Shown here: piece by piece, positions 11,321-24,875 of the stretch
How the letters are laid out: the number at the start of each line of letters is the position of its first letter
Numbering within the stretch: the stretch's first letter is position 1
The notes under the pieces: model-generated
Seen by the model: the letters and a program-made list of their open reading frames with translations, nothing else
Told to the model about the DNA's origin: nothing
Database searches by the model: none
Source of the DNA: Sycobia sp. Sy_11
Lineage: Eukaryota; Arthropoda; Insecta; Hymenoptera; Epichrysomallidae
Assembly: GCA_018907035.1 (NCBI GenBank)
Contig: JACCIC010000015.1
Location: 4,318,501 to 4,382,500, forward strand
Length of the DNA: 64,000 nucleotides
Direction of reading: 5' to 3'
Program-made: the position numbers and the translations under genes

Positions 11321-14300
11321 ATTTCGTTAAAAACGCTCCAAAGATTTCTCAAAAGAATTAATTTCTCACTCAACAATAACAACACTTTACTCAAATATTT
11401 GAGCATTATTTCGAAATGCTCACATGTACAACACATACGATCGTATAGTAGAAAAATTATTTGAAACAAGTATGTAAATCAATTAATGCTTCAATTAATA
11501 AAACTTTTTTCCTTTTTTTTCTATAAAAAGGAAGAATTAAAATATTAATAATAAAAGAAAAAAAAATAAATCGTAAAAAGCGCAATATAAAAGTAGAATA
11601 AACTATCACTGATTTGTTTAAAATACGATTCAAGTAATTCTTTCTTAAGAAATTCATCTTATACGTTTGAAAGACTTTAATTAACATTAATGTACACCGA
11701 TAAGCAAAATGTTATTTTATATATTTCACTTTGCAAGCAATGCCATATATATAAAGTTATAAAAATTCGATTGTTTCGGATAGATGTTCTTTTTGAATTA
11801 AGAAATAATACCCATGCACTCACGGACCAAAGAACATTGCATGGATTTAGTTGTAATAGAAATTATGTACATTTTTCTATTATTAACAGGCTCTGTAGAC
11901 TTTAGAACAAATTACCTACAAATATAACTAACTGTTATACCATAAAAGTATTTTCAAAAATAAGATGACCGATGTTTAAAATTTTATATTTGCATATTTT
12001 TTCAAAATTAAAATATTATTATTATACATTATATTACTAATAATGCTGGATCTGTATATTCCGTGCTACGTGATTTCCTCGCGTGATTTACGTGTGATAC
12101 GCAATTTCTTCGGAATAATGGCTCTGCATTATCTATTTTAACGAAAAGTTTAAATAAATTGTTAACCGTTAAAATTTTTAAATGAAGGATGAGATAAGTT
12201 TAAAACTCGTGAATGTTTTTTTTTTTTTATTTTAAAGAACTAAAAATATGGATGTCGGTAAAAAGAGACGCTTAGAAATCAAGAGGAAACGTTAAAAGCC
12301 ATAATATCATTAATATCGTCTATACAAAGAAGGTGTATAATATGGTCCTTATCATAATATGATAAAATGGTTTGTATTCAGTTTGACAAATGAAGACACA
12401 GCCTTTATTGATAACAAAGGGTCATAAAATACAAAGTGAAATGCATACTTCACCTTATGCAACGAGTAAAAGAATTTCGTCCCTCAATAGTCTTAATATT
12501 TATAATGGAAGATTTTTTTTAATCTTAAATATGCTGCTCCATTAAAAATCTATTACATGCCTTAAAATTAGAATTTTAACTGCGTAGTTAGGCATTTTTG
12601 TGGCGCAGCCATTCAATTATATAAAGATTGATCGTTACAGGTTAACCGCTTATTTTAAACGTTAATTGTCAACTACTTAATCATTTTACTAAATTTTAAG
12701 AAACTGAACAAGCTTTAATTTAAAAATAGTTACAATATCTACTAGGAAAATGTTTCTAAAATTTAAGAAATTGATTCTAAAGTATTAATAACTCTCACAA
12801 CTCGATTTAATGGTTGTTGGGAGATAAAATTAATATATAATAATTAGATAATCTAGGCCGAAAGATGACCTTAAAAATTTAATATTATGAGTTATGTGAA
12901 AAATTATCAGATACTTATTTATTTCACTTATAACTGAGCTCACATAACTTAAACTCGTTGAATAGAGTAAAATTGGAATACGATCAAAACATGTGAAAAA
13001 TATGTGAAATTTTTTTGATTGGGAACTCAATTTGTAATAATAGTGTTTACATAGAGCGTCGCTCATGTATGTCAAAGAAATGATTAATTTAAACAATATA
13101 TGTATTGTTACACAGATAGCAGTCCAAACCAGCTTAAATTCAAAGCCCATTAATATTACGTAAAGTGCAATATCTGAAGGTACGGGTACGGTCAGCTTTA
13201 CATCAGCTGTTTATTGCAGGCAGATATTCGAACGTCGAAGACCAGTCATAAAACGTGATTTAGCCTTGGGAAGAGATAAAAACTAATACTAGATTAATTA
13301 AATGTTTTGTCATCTAATGAACCACTGCATAGTAATCTATCTAACACTTTTTACAATGTATGTACAAGTACGAACTCTCTGACTTTGATCAATTTGATTT
13401 TAGAATTAAAAATACGTAATGGTAACAGGAACGTATAAGCAATTTGTTGCCTAATTCGAGTTCCCCATTTCATCAGGAGGTGTCATCACGACGCTTTGAA
13501 TTCCCATTAGCGATCCTAATTCTCTTGTACGAGTAAGTATGGTCCTTTGACAGATAAAGGATAATTAATTTATATTCAACGGCGAAAATTTTTTCAGGTA
13601 TTATTTATTTCATGAAGATTAAGATATTATCTAAAATTATGACCGTGGATTAAAACTTCATCACGGCCTTCACGGTGTATTCAAGCAATTTTTTTTTTAA
13701 TATTCCTTCTTTTTTAGATTTGGGACTGAAAAATCGGTCAATTGTGTGTTTCAATGTAATTAAAAATCATTTATCTTCAAGGTGGTTTTAAGACAAATTT
13801 ATTTTCTCAATTGAAAAAATCCTTAAGATTAAAAAAGAAAGGATAATTGAATTCACTAGCTCAGATTTATCACTCCGTATCGTATGATTAAGGTTTCATA
13901 TTTATCCATAAGAAATATGATAGGGACTGTACCTCATACATATATAAGCATAATATTTTCCTATGAGCGATACTTTAGGTAGGCTTACTTGTTCGTCAAT
14001 TGCATCTATCAATAAATCATTTACAAAATATCTATTTTATTTTTTCTCCACTACAATAATAAAATTAATATCTAAACACACACACATACACGACACACAA
14101 ACGCGCGCGTGCGCGCATGCATATATGGTGTCTGAAAAAACTTTTTTTCTTCAAAAGTAACTTTCCATCAAAAAAAATTCGTATTCGTAAATTAATCCCA
14201 TACATATATATTTATCACATTTTGAAAGATATTTATACAGAGTTATAGAATATAATGATTTACGAAAATTTCAATGATCAAGAGAAATTTACTTTAATAA

Positions 14301-14773
14301 AGTAAAATATGACAAAAGACAACAATTAAAATATGATATATCGTGCTATTGAAAAATAACGCCAATACTTACCATATAGCCTTCGAAACGTTAAAAGCAA
14401 AAGCAATTGTATATAACTTTGCTTATATTATAAAACAAAGTAACAAACACTGATAAATAATTTCATAATGCGGTTCAAGGTGCGAAAAATGATATAGACG
14501 AAATAAGTATACAAATGTTATGTTTTTTTTTTAATCCAGCCAAATAACTTTATTCTTCAATTTACTAAAAACAAGTGACTAGCACTTAAAATACAGTTTT
14601 CTATTATTTCATTGACCATCATTCTTGTTATATGATCCGAAATATTCGGACGGTCGCGTAAAAATTCATTTACAAGAAATATACATTTGGAATGTAAAAA
14701 AAGGCCACAGACAGAAAGAGTCGTCGGGTGTAGATACAATCAATAAAAAGGCACTGAAATCATTTATACAATA

Positions 14774-14777
<4 letters not shown>

Positions 14778-14822
<45 letters not shown>
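14778..14822. repeat. (AT)n microsatellite
   Basis: Pure alternating A and T over about 45 bases. Confidence 0.9.
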
Positions 14823-14825
<3 letters not shown>

Positions 14826-15008
14826 GTATGTATACTTAGATTTATAAATGTGCATACGATGCATATATGTATACAAGTAAAAAATTGGGTAGAAAGAGCG
14901 GGAAGGAGTAAAACAATAGAGATATCATATAAAGAGAGGAAGCAAGTAATATCTCTGTGGGTAAAACATAAAAGAACTATAGGTGTCTGCTCTCTTTCGA
15001 GATTTTTT

Positions 15009-15053
<45 letters not shown>

Positions 15054-15398
15054 AAATTTATTACTTATCCTCGTATCGAAAAGAATCGTAGCGAGTTGAA
15101 TTAATTAATTACTCCCCTTTCCGCCTTTTTCGCAATTTCGCGCGCTATTATGTTCTCTTCGCTAATGTATATATATATATATATTATATTATTGTGCAAT
15201 ATTTCATAGTCTAAACTGTAAATATAAGTACAAGGAGCCTTAAACAAACTGCTTATATCTCTATTTATATTTAGTATTTAATAGGGTTCCAGGACATTTT
15301 GAGAAGATGCGCGAGAAAATATCACGAGAAACCCTACTATATCATAAGAGTTCGTCCACAGAAGATTTGTTTCCAATGGCTGAAAATTTCGCTTGTGT

Positions 15399-15406
<8 letters not shown>

Positions 15407-15460
<54 letters not shown>
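15407..15460. repeat. (AT)n microsatellite
   Basis: Pure alternating AT of about 54 bases. It gives Ile-Tyr open frames on both strands. Confidence 0.9.
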
Positions 15461-15462
<2 letters not shown>

Positions 15463-16268
15463 CAATGCTTCATTTTGTGGACGTTTGGCAAATGGAAAAC
15501 CTTAACAATTACCATTTCTCTGACAATTTCATAATCGCACACGCACACGCACACGCACGCAGGCACACATACACACACATCTGTCAATTAAATTCAAGTA
15601 TATAATAATTGAAATTTTTTATCGATCGCATTCTCTCGTTTAATTCTATACAGATATACCGAGCACAATCGTTCGTGCGACTATATTTCTCTCCTTCTTT
15701 TGTTTTAATCTAGAATTTTTTTAGGAACATTGGGATTTCAAAAAAAAAAAAAAAACCTGCACTCAATGATCAAACTCGGTTAACACACCAATTTACATAC
15801 AATAGAAACTGAGTACAATTTATCGATTCATTTATTTATTGTTTTATTATAATATTAATCAAGATTTGTCGATATCAATGCTTTCTGCAGATTTAAAGCA
15901 TATTTTCCAATAGTTCGAGCTATTTTGATAATAAGTATTTTTTTTATTATAGAACATATGCTCATACGTATATAGTCGCTGTTAAAGACTGACTAAAAAA
16001 GCAAAGGATACATTGAGAAAAAGTGTTGTTTTGTATAAAATTAGAATTCTTAACAGTTAAGCAGTATTTTAAGTTTGTTCAAGTGATTATTTTTATCATA
16101 TTTGTAGTAAGTGTATATAGATATAGAAATTCCAAAATCACAAACTGTCCCATAAAAGTGGTACGATAAACACGTCCCTTAACCATTAAGAAATCTGTAA
16201 TTTACAAAAGCATTACGAAAGATATTTTCAACATGTACGCTACAGACTCCTTTTTCAACGTCAACGTG

Positions 16269-16272
<4 letters not shown>

Positions 16273-16326
<54 letters not shown>
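16273..16326. repeat. (AT)n microsatellite
   Basis: Pure alternating AT of about 54 bases. Confidence 0.9.
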
Positions 16327-16330
<4 letters not shown>

Positions 16331-18889
16331 TGCAAATATTCTCAGTCCAAATCGTAAGGGCGAGAAATGTGCTCTTTGAATCTTATAAAATCGGAGCATT
16401 GATAATATATAAAACAATATACTTATGTTCTTTTCATTTATTAAAAAGTCTAAAGCTCACAACAAACTGTTTCAAATTTATCACAACGTTGGCTCGACGA
16501 GCCTGTCCGCAATTAATAATCCGTTATTAATAATCTTCGCTCGTCGTCTTCGCAAAAGAATGAGGGATAGATGCGATTAATTTCAAACCGTCTATATAAA
16601 TTCGTAAAGTCTTATTCAAACATTACCTAACCGCACTTTTAGTCTCCGTTATCAAAACATCGCATCAATTCGTCCGAAAATATTGTACCTTTCAGTTCGT
16701 TTAATGTATATAAAGCGATATTTCACGCACTTCGCAGTAATTGGGAACTTTGCCATTTATTCAATTTCTCTATTTTTCCCGTTACGAATGCCGGAACACC
16801 CTCGCGTGTATTTATCCTCAAGGTATATATTAAAAAAATAATACACACACACACACACACACACACATCATCACCTTTACTTTTAACAGATCTTCGATCG
16901 GTAAATTTTGTAACAATGAATTTGAATTATTATATAGCGTACAGGAGAATCGGAGACAATGTATGTGTATATCAGCGGCGCGCAAGTTTTATATTCCAAG
17001 TGCAAGCGCACTCCGAAATCGCACTCGCAGCAATATTGAGTAACGCGCGCGCGCGTGTATTGTAACGAAAAGAGGGCGGGAGGGGGGCGTATCTCTTCTG
17101 CAGAGTTTACTTTCGTTATTATTCTCGTTTCGTGATATATATATATAAGGAAGGCTGATTCCATCGAGAACGAATATATACATATATGTTTCTTTTTAAT
17201 TTTTTCTGCCTTTGACACCCCTTACGTTTATCCTCCTCTGCCGCCTTTCCGGTGCCGTCTTTACAAGCATGGGCGGAACATCCAGGATCTCAGGTCTGTG
17301 AAGGGCTCATTCACGTCAATAAGGATTTATTTCTCGATTGAATAAATATAATGAAACTCTCGTATCGTTATTAATGAAAGACATTCGTTTTATAAAATAC
17401 GCAAAATAAACCATCATTTATTCATTTTCTCCCCACCGTATAGTTTCCGATCGAACTATCCAATTTTAAATATAATGATTTATAATGATTTAAATATTTG
17501 TCTTTCCCTCGAATGCAGCCACCAGATTTTGTTTTCATCCTTTGGTGAAGTACAAAAAAACATATATATAATACTCAGGCGAATGCAAAGAAACCTTAGT
17601 TGCGTGTAAAATTGATTTGGCTACTGAAAAACCAATTAAATTAATCGAATGATCTCAAAATGGAATAAAATTCAACGTAATCGTGTTAATTTTGATCGAT
17701 CGCGTACAGAAAAAAAGAAAATTATGCTAGCGTTACGTATCTCCGAGTGTGTAACCAAAATTCATACATTTCACCAATATAGATGTTCACAATATAAATT
17801 TGAAATATACGAGAACGTCGTACATCGACATCGAGCATGTCAAAGTGCGTGGTAGTCTGATTTCTCATTCTTGGGTATTTCACGAAGCTCAGATTCGACG
17901 TTCGTACATTTAAAATTGAACGTGGCAATTGTTAAAACCGTGGTATTGAGGTACGCGAGGCTCCAATTTTTTTTCCGTTCGAATGAACTAAATTCTATAA
18001 TCTAAAATAGATGAAAATTCTGATATTGTTGAAATTAAAAATTGTTTCAGCAATTGAAGGATAGGTTCGAAGTCATTTTTGGCGCAAAATGCAAACTCGT
18101 CCAAAGAATTCACCATTAATGTCAAAGTTTTGAGATATTCGAGCTTATGTACTTGGAAAACAGAATTATGGCCATTTTTGAGGTTATAGACAAACTTTTT
18201 GGCATATTTTGTAATTTGACTCGAATAATAGTATCATAATGATACTGAATCAATCATCTTAAACTTTAGAAGTCATTTTTACACGATCTTATATGTTTTT
18301 ACTCTCAAAACATAATTATAATATGCAATTACTTACCGAAGCATCCCGATAAAATGACCGCAAATGTTGATAAACAATTCATATAGGAATATTCGAAAAT
18401 AAAATTTGCAAGTAATAGAATAGTACTAGATGATACCATAGGTAAAACAGAGTCATAAACTTTTCTGACGCTTATACATATCCTCAACAGAACATATTCG
18501 CAAATACTGTTTGTTTGAGTACCTAATTTCAAATATCTCAAAATATCTTGAGGTGATTTTCTAATTTTGAGCATGAATTCGGGATTTATGTATAAAATAC
18601 TTTGTATAAAAATTTAATTGACTCTGAATAAACATCTGTGTAATTAATTTCTTTGTAAAATAAAATATTGTCTAAAAGAAATATAACAATATTATTAACA
18701 TAAACACTCCTTCCTTTTTTTATTAAAAACATATTAATATAAAAAACATTATTTTTCTCTAAAACTAATAATTCATTAAAATTCGATGATGTATTTACAC
18801 GAGATCTAGAAATAAAAATTACATATACCATTTAGTAAGTTATAATTAATTTCGTAATAGAAATCCTTCTTTCGGTTAAAATGTAGATG

Positions 18890-19290
18890 AGAAATGTTCA
18901 GGGGTCTAGGATGCGACATCTTACAAAGAGGGCACTAGGAATCTTTCTCGATAAATTCGCCCTACCACATACGCGCGCATACACACGCGTCGGAAGAATT
19001 TCGAGAGCTGCTCGCCGATGCAGCGCGCGCGCGCGCGCCCGTCCGGCCGCCTACCGAACGAAAAGTGCCGTTTTTTTCTTTAAAGCCTCGGGGCAGCGGC
19101 GTGAGGGGGGGGGGAGTGAGCAGAGATCGCTTAACTACTCAGCGTCGTCGTCTCGTTATGCCCCGGTGACAAGCCGAATGTCTTTGATACGGGGAAAAAA
19201 TAGCGGTGCATCCGATAATGGCCCTGATTAATCCCGCCCAAAATGCCAATTTACGTTTCCATTAACTCCTCGCGTAAGTATATAAATATC

Positions 19291-19321
<31 letters not shown>

Positions 19322-19499
19322 AAACGATTTATATACTCGTTGAATCTATCTCTCCCTCTCTCTCTCTCTCACTCACTCGTTCTTTTTATGCAATTTCACT
19401 CGTACGGGGCGCAAGAGTCACTTTTTATGACTCTCTGGACCTCGGTCAATAATTGCGAGCGTCGAGCTTTTTGTTTTTAAACAAAAAACTTTGTAAATT

Positions 19500-19553
<54 letters not shown>

Positions 19554-19686
19554 CGCGTGTCGCGTGAATACACGTTCACGTTTACGTATACTTTATTATC
19601 ATAATATGTACAAAATGTTCGCGTCAGCTGACCCGGCGCGATTCTTGTTCATTATAATCCTCCTTTCCGAGGTGATCCTCGTTTAC

Positions 19687-19750
<64 letters not shown>

Positions 19751-21094
19751 GTCCCGAACCCACCTGTTTCGATGTCGCCGCTTGTCACACATACGGGCAC
19801 CCATACTGACTCGTGCATAAACAAAGCTCCATGCTTGCATATGTATATGTATATTTCGATTATTGCAAGATTTCTACTTATTTTACTTATTATTTATTTC
19901 TTTTTTTTTGCTTCTCCTCGGAATCGTAAGTCTGTAAGGCCGGGCTCGTGAGTTTATTTTCGTTGGAAAGGTAGTTTTTTTTGTGTTTGTGCGAAATGTG
20001 ATTTTTTTTCGTTACATATATCAATTTTCTTCTACCAATTGATCGTTTACTTCTATATCTTAATTTTACTCTTGGCCACTTGAATGCTATCATTTTGAAC
20101 AAAATATCGTAACTTTTAGTTTTCTGATAACGTTACATAATCATCGGTAAAGGCACATAAATTACAGTAGCCTAAGCGAATTACGCAACAAACATTAGAA
20201 TGTATACATTTTTTAAATCCGCATTTATTTATATATCTTCGAACTTATACAGGTTACCTAAAAGTGTAATTTATTTAATTGTGATGTTATTCTTATTCAG
20301 ATAATTCTAAGTTGTAATTTTCTTTTCATCATTTAATGTATTTATAATGTATTTATAATCTTACTAAAAAAATTTTTTGTACTGATCGCTTAATTACATC
20401 CAAAACTTGTCGGAGAGGTTAAAAATAACTCAGCATTCAAATTGGTATCTGCGAGTTCGTGAAATAAGTAAAATGTAAATTTTTGGATATTCCATACACT
20501 TATAATGAACAAAGCACTGGAGAAAGATTCAAAAACAAATAATAACAATCTCAATCGTTATCGTGTCATTTGTTGTTATAACTCGATTTTAACATTCGCT
20601 GAACAATATCGATTAAGTATAGAGTGCAAAAACTATCTAAATCTGTTTATTATTGGAAAATAAAAAGAAATTTGTCCGCCCCGAATAGAATGTAGAAACC
20701 TCACAAAAATTACGAACATCATTGCCATTGAGTACAATTCAAATTCTCTCGGAGATAGTACAAAAATATAAAATGATACCAACTTAAGCAAGGTAACCTA
20801 AAACCATTTTCAAGGTATTTTTAATAAATGTTCTATTTTCACGGTAGATCGGTCTTTTTTTAACGATTTTTTTGTTTTTTTTTTTTTATTTCTCAAACAC
20901 GTGTCTTACATATCTCTCCATACGATGTCGAACGATCATTATGGACTCAATGTGATTAATTAAAAAATTTCTCGTACAATCAAGGCGGTCGTGCATATAA
21001 ATTTACGAAATATTGCTGCATTGAGCATTGACGTGTCAAATCGCCGCTCGTCAAAGAAGAACCTTGAAAAAAAATCGATCGCATACGTATATAT

Positions 21095-21144
<50 letters not shown>

Positions 21145-21257
21145 GTGTGGGTGGGTTGGTGGGTTGTTGGTATTTTATCGAATTATCGTCACTGCCGACG
21201 CCGTCCGGCGACGAACTAGAGAGCCCGCAAATCCTTCTCTCGCACGTGTATTTGTGT

Positions 21258-21313
<56 letters not shown>

Positions 21314-21340
21314 AATGCCTAATACATAATATATATCTAA
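18890..21340. other. Intergenic region with CpG-rich patch and compound microsatellites
   Basis: 18930-19230 is CpG-rich with a 16-base GC alternation near 19021. It is followed by (TG)n at 19289-19318, a (CT)n run near 19350-19370, (CA)n-(TA)n at 19501-19551, and (AT)n at 19689-19746, 21102-21142 and 21267-21304. There is no recognisable exon. This region lies 3' of the Ras-like gene and may contain its 3' UTR end and downstream elements; AATAAA on the minus strand occurs at 20885-20890 but is not diagnostic in AT-rich DNA. Confidence 0.45.
19689..19746. repeat. (TA)n microsatellite
   Basis: Pure alternating TA of about 58 bases. Confidence 0.9.
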
Positions 21341-21472
21341 TTATATCACGGACCGAGCCGATCGGCGTGGGGCGCGCGCGGTCGAACCGAACGATCGCAT
21401 CGATCGACGCCGCTCTTTTCCTTCTTCTCCTTATCTATTTTTTTTTGTTCCTTTTCGTCTGTTTTCTCAAAC

Positions 21473-21514
<42 letters not shown>

Positions 21515-21686
21515 ACTCTCACTCTCTTCTCCCTGTCTCTGTCCGTCCTTTCGCTCAGGCCGCGCGCGCGTACGCTCAGCCCGGTGGCCGGGGTCAGCGG
21601 CTCGCGTAGACCCGGCTGCTGAGGACTACGACGTCCCGGGGCTCGTCCGGCGAATCCGTGCCGAGAAGAAGGGCGCAGAGGAGCCG
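21341..21686 (-). other. Probable 3' UTR start of the Ras-like GTPase gene, with (GA)n run
   Basis: This GC-rich stretch directly follows the stop codon on the minus strand. It contains a GA-repeat (CT on the plus strand at about 21473-21510). The 114-codon minus frame through it is Arg/Glu-rich low complexity and in another frame, so I treat it as untranslated. Confidence 0.4.
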
Positions 21687-22113
21687 TCATATGCTGAGCG
21701 AGGGCCTCTTCTTCCGATTCTTGGCGGTGCTGTTGCTCCCTTTGTTGTTGCCGTTGCCGTTTATGCTGTTGTTGTTGTTGTTGTTATTGCTGTTATTGTT
21801 ATTGTTGTTGTTATTGTTACCGCTGCAGTTGTTGTTGTTGTTGTTGTTGTTGTTGTTGCCGCCGCTGTTGTTGTTGCCGCTCCCGCTGCTGCTGTTGTTC
21901 TTGCCGAATATCGTGCCGAGGACCCGGGAGACCGAGTGCACGCCGAGCTTCCGCCGGATGGGCAGGGCGCGCAGCAGCTGTACCGAGCGCGCCTCGCGCA
22001 GCAGGCCCTGGAAGGCGAGGGCGGCGCCCGCCGGGCTCTCGGCCGCGCTCACCTCGTAGAATTGGCAGCCGTGGGCCAGGGACAGCTGCTGGCCCTCGTC
22101 CACGCAGACCTCA
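21687..22113 (-). CDS. Ras-like small GTPase, RERG/RASL type, last coding exon with polyasparagine tract
   Basis: This is the C-terminal exon of a Ras-superfamily GTPase. It follows a TTACAG acceptor (22115-22114) and completes the split Arg codon of the previous exon: REVCVDEGQQLSLAHGCQ, then FYEVSAAES, in which SA is the G5 guanine-specificity motif, then the final helix AFQGLLREARSVQLLRAL and a basic tail. The C-terminus KNRKKRPSLSI has no CAAX cysteine, as in RERG-like and several RASL proteins, so membrane attachment by prenylation is not expected. Between IFGK and KNRKKRPSLSI lies a run of 59 residues, about 36 of them Asn, encoded by mixed AAC/AAT codons. The stop is TGA at 21689-21687. 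The family call is strong; the exact orthologue (for example among the Drosophila RERG-like genes) is not certain, so I give no symbol. Confidence 0.88.
21723..21899 (-). repeat. Asn-coding AAY trinucleotide repeat inside the GTPase tail
   Basis: On the plus strand this is a GTT/GTA/ATT/GCC-interrupted TTG-phase array. On the coding strand it gives Asn runs of 10, 9 and 7 with Ser and Gly interruptions. The mixing of AAC and AAT codons and the Ser/Gly breaks suggest an older, partly stabilised expansion. Confidence 0.85.
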
Positions 22114-22685
22114 CTGTAACAGACGGGCGGAGGAAAATATTTAGTTTATTGAAATGTGAAGTAAATGATTCGCGCACGCACGATTTGTGACGCTTCTCTC
22201 AAGCTAGTTTTGTGCGAGCTTGCGCCGTACGTTTGATACTTTTAATTTACGAAGCTGTACTCAAAACCTATGTAAGCTTACTTAATTTCGAGCGAAGCGC
22301 GAAATCTCATAAGATAATTTTGGTTTACATAATGATTGATTTGATTTAAAAAAATATATCAAAAAACACAATTTCTCATAATTCGCCTAGGGGATTCGCA
22401 TGGGTTAATATTTGTATTTTTATTATTCTATTTTTCAGATTATACTTTTAAGCAATGTAAGGTTGAAGAACGATGTGTTTAAAAGGAAAGTATAACAATT
22501 TAAATAATAGACACTATATTATTTATGAAAATCAAAGATTATTATATTCTGCCGTGTTGATTATTAAAAGGAGGCGATATGTAATTGTTTTCCTTTCACG
22601 AAAAGAAAGAAAAGTGAATTTCAAAAATTAAAGTAATAATTATTCCAAAAAAGTTCATATAATTTTAGCGTAGTTTAAATAGATT

Positions 22686-22688
<3 letters not shown>

Positions 22689-22729
<41 letters not shown>
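22689..22729. repeat. (AT)n microsatellite
   Basis: Pure alternating AT of about 41 bases in the GTPase intron. Confidence 0.9.
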
Positions 22730-22732
<3 letters not shown>

Positions 22733-24632
22733 TTGTCCAATGTTTCAGTTTGAGCGTAGGTGTTTATAAAATTAACAGGGCTATATCTCGTGGCATCAAT
22801 TGATCACATGGGGGATGGATCGATCGTGAATCTAGCCAATATATTGGCTTTCAGAGCCGAGAAGGAGCAGTGTAAACTTAATTTTTCCCATTCAAATAAA
22901 TTCAACCTACCGAGACGGATGAGCGGCTGAATATTAGCGCTGTTCGTTCTTATTCGAATATTGTGCGCGACATCAGTCCACCAGGTTGAATTTAGAAAAT
23001 CTAATTGCAGATTCGCAATCAGCAATCCCAAAAACCTCACTATGATCATCTTTGTGTTAAAATAAAAAAAAAATTATTACCACCCCTCTGAAGGTTGAAG
23101 AACAGACATTATTCAATTTGTTAGCTTCGCTGATTAGTATAACAGAAACGGAAACACGATGGAGGACGATATTTTTAATCTATGGTGATTTTAGAAACTT
23201 AGTTTATTGCCTATACCATCGAATTTTTGTCTTTAAATTTATAAATGAAACAGTATAGTTATTGAATTGGGGTTAATATGCTAAAAATACAAATAATTCA
23301 TAGTTATTTTCATGTATTTATATATGAATAATAAAGCTACTCGATGCGATTATTTGGCAACTGACCAATTAAATAAGGACACCGAGCAATTACTTATCTC
23401 ATATTCTCAGCTACATATAAGACGTTTCTAATATTTTATACAAAGAATGTAGAAAATTGAAGAATCATAAGAATTTATACGTAGAGCAATGTATTAAATA
23501 ATATTCAAACAAAAGAAAAACAAATATAAAATTATTTGTAAATAGAATGGGTGGGTAGGTACAATTTAGAGGGTCACCATACCGTGTGATGTATTTATAT
23601 TAAAAGATCGATTTTTTTTAATATAAATTTGATGTCTAAGACACCTACACGGCCAAAGCAATTCTTCGAAATTCGAAACCGATGCCCTCGAAGTACGCTT
23701 ATCCAATAATTTCTGAAAATTGTTTTTTCTTTCATTGATATCCGTCATTTAACAAAATAGAAAAAGGCGCTTTATTAATTCGGAGAAAATTTTAATCATG
23801 AATTCGGCAGATTACGGCCATCATGGGAACTAGAATTATAGAAAAATATTCAGCAGTTTTCAATTCATTTACAAATATATAATATATAGTAGAAACAATA
23901 TCCAATCTTTAAAAAAATATGAAATTTAATTTTCAATATTCTGAGCTAACCTTTTAGTTCCAAATGAGCTTCGAAATAAAGAGTTAAATTTTTTGAATTT
24001 TAATAAAGCCAGCGCATGCAGAACCACTTTTGACCCAGACGCCATTCGATAAAATAGACATTTTAATTGGACGAGGATCGAAGTTACAGTAGTGCATTAA
24101 ATAAATACCCGGTAACAAAGATTCGCAAAAAGAAAATGTTTATCAAAAAGAATATATCTTCAAAAGAAATTCCAGACACATTACGACTGATCGGACAAAA
24201 AAAGCTCAACGTTCTTTCTATCGTACCAAGTTCTGCGGAAACCCGTCGTTGTATTTTTTTTTATATAAATTTCTCATCCCCTCCCACGACGGCTGTGCGT
24301 AAGAACGCGCGAAGTTCGCAAAAACCAAGGACCGGCGGCGATCACGCAAAGATTTATCGATCCAAGTTGACTCGATGCGGCTCTCGTTAAATGCCGTTCC
24401 CAATCGGCGCACCGACCCGCCCATAAAAGCGCGGGAGGCGACGGCCCCGCTCGCTGCTCCCATAAACGATATCTATATATATATATATATATAGATACCG
24501 ATGTACTATATGTCCGTGTACAACGGAGACCACCGCGCGCGTGACTTTACAGCGCTCTCAACATCCCAAATTTCAAAGCATCTCACCCTAATCCCGAGAG
24601 CGTTCTGTTCCGCATTCCGTCCGTCTCTATAC

Positions 24633-24636
<4 letters not shown>

Positions 24637-24685
<49 letters not shown>
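24637..24685. repeat. (AT)n microsatellite
   Basis: Pure alternating AT of about 49 bases within a CpG-rich patch (24280-25380). Confidence 0.9.
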
Positions 24686-24686
<1 letters not shown>

Positions 24687-24842
24687 CATGCTGGGTGCAC
24701 AAAAGAGTACACAGAGACGATACGGGACACCCTTTCTCCTGCGCGCACGGGGGACGGAGCGCATATAGTCGCCATACAGAAGAAGGAATATAATAAAACC
24801 TGGCACCAACCGGCAGCAGCAGCCACGGCGTGTCGGCAGCGC

Positions 24843-24875
24843 TGCGCGCGCGCGCGCGCGTGTGTGTGTGTGTGT
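24843..24875. repeat. (CG)n-(TG)n alternating purine-pyrimidine tract
   Basis: A CG run passes directly into a TG run. A second, similar GC/CA alternation follows at 24951-24970. Confidence 0.85.

Larger units (their letters stand above)
11321..18880. other. Gene-poor AT-rich region with microsatellites
   Basis: I recognise no coding exon. It contains (AT)n arrays near 14778-14822, 15012-15050, 15407-15460 and 16273-16326, an (AC)n run near 16845-16868, a CA/CG-rich run near 15535-15575 and a GC-richer patch at 16980-17290. A 56-base open segment with splice-like ends (13477-13532) is discussed as a finding. An 81-codon open frame on the minus strand (18329-18574) ends at a GTAAGT but has no homology I recognise. 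Confidence 0.5.

Noticed and set aside
18329..18574. 81-codon minus-strand frame ending at GTAAGT, considered as a chemoreceptor exon
   Set aside because: Hydrophobic, but it lacks conserved gustatory or odorant receptor motifs, has only weak acceptors and is within chance length for AT-rich DNA.
21658..22059. Leucine-rich plus-strand open frame
   Set aside because: It is the antisense reading of the Asn-coding repeat of the GTPase.
22804..23049. 81-codon minus-strand frame with a hydrophobic start
   Set aside because: It lies inside the GTPase intron with no recognisable domain or splice partners.
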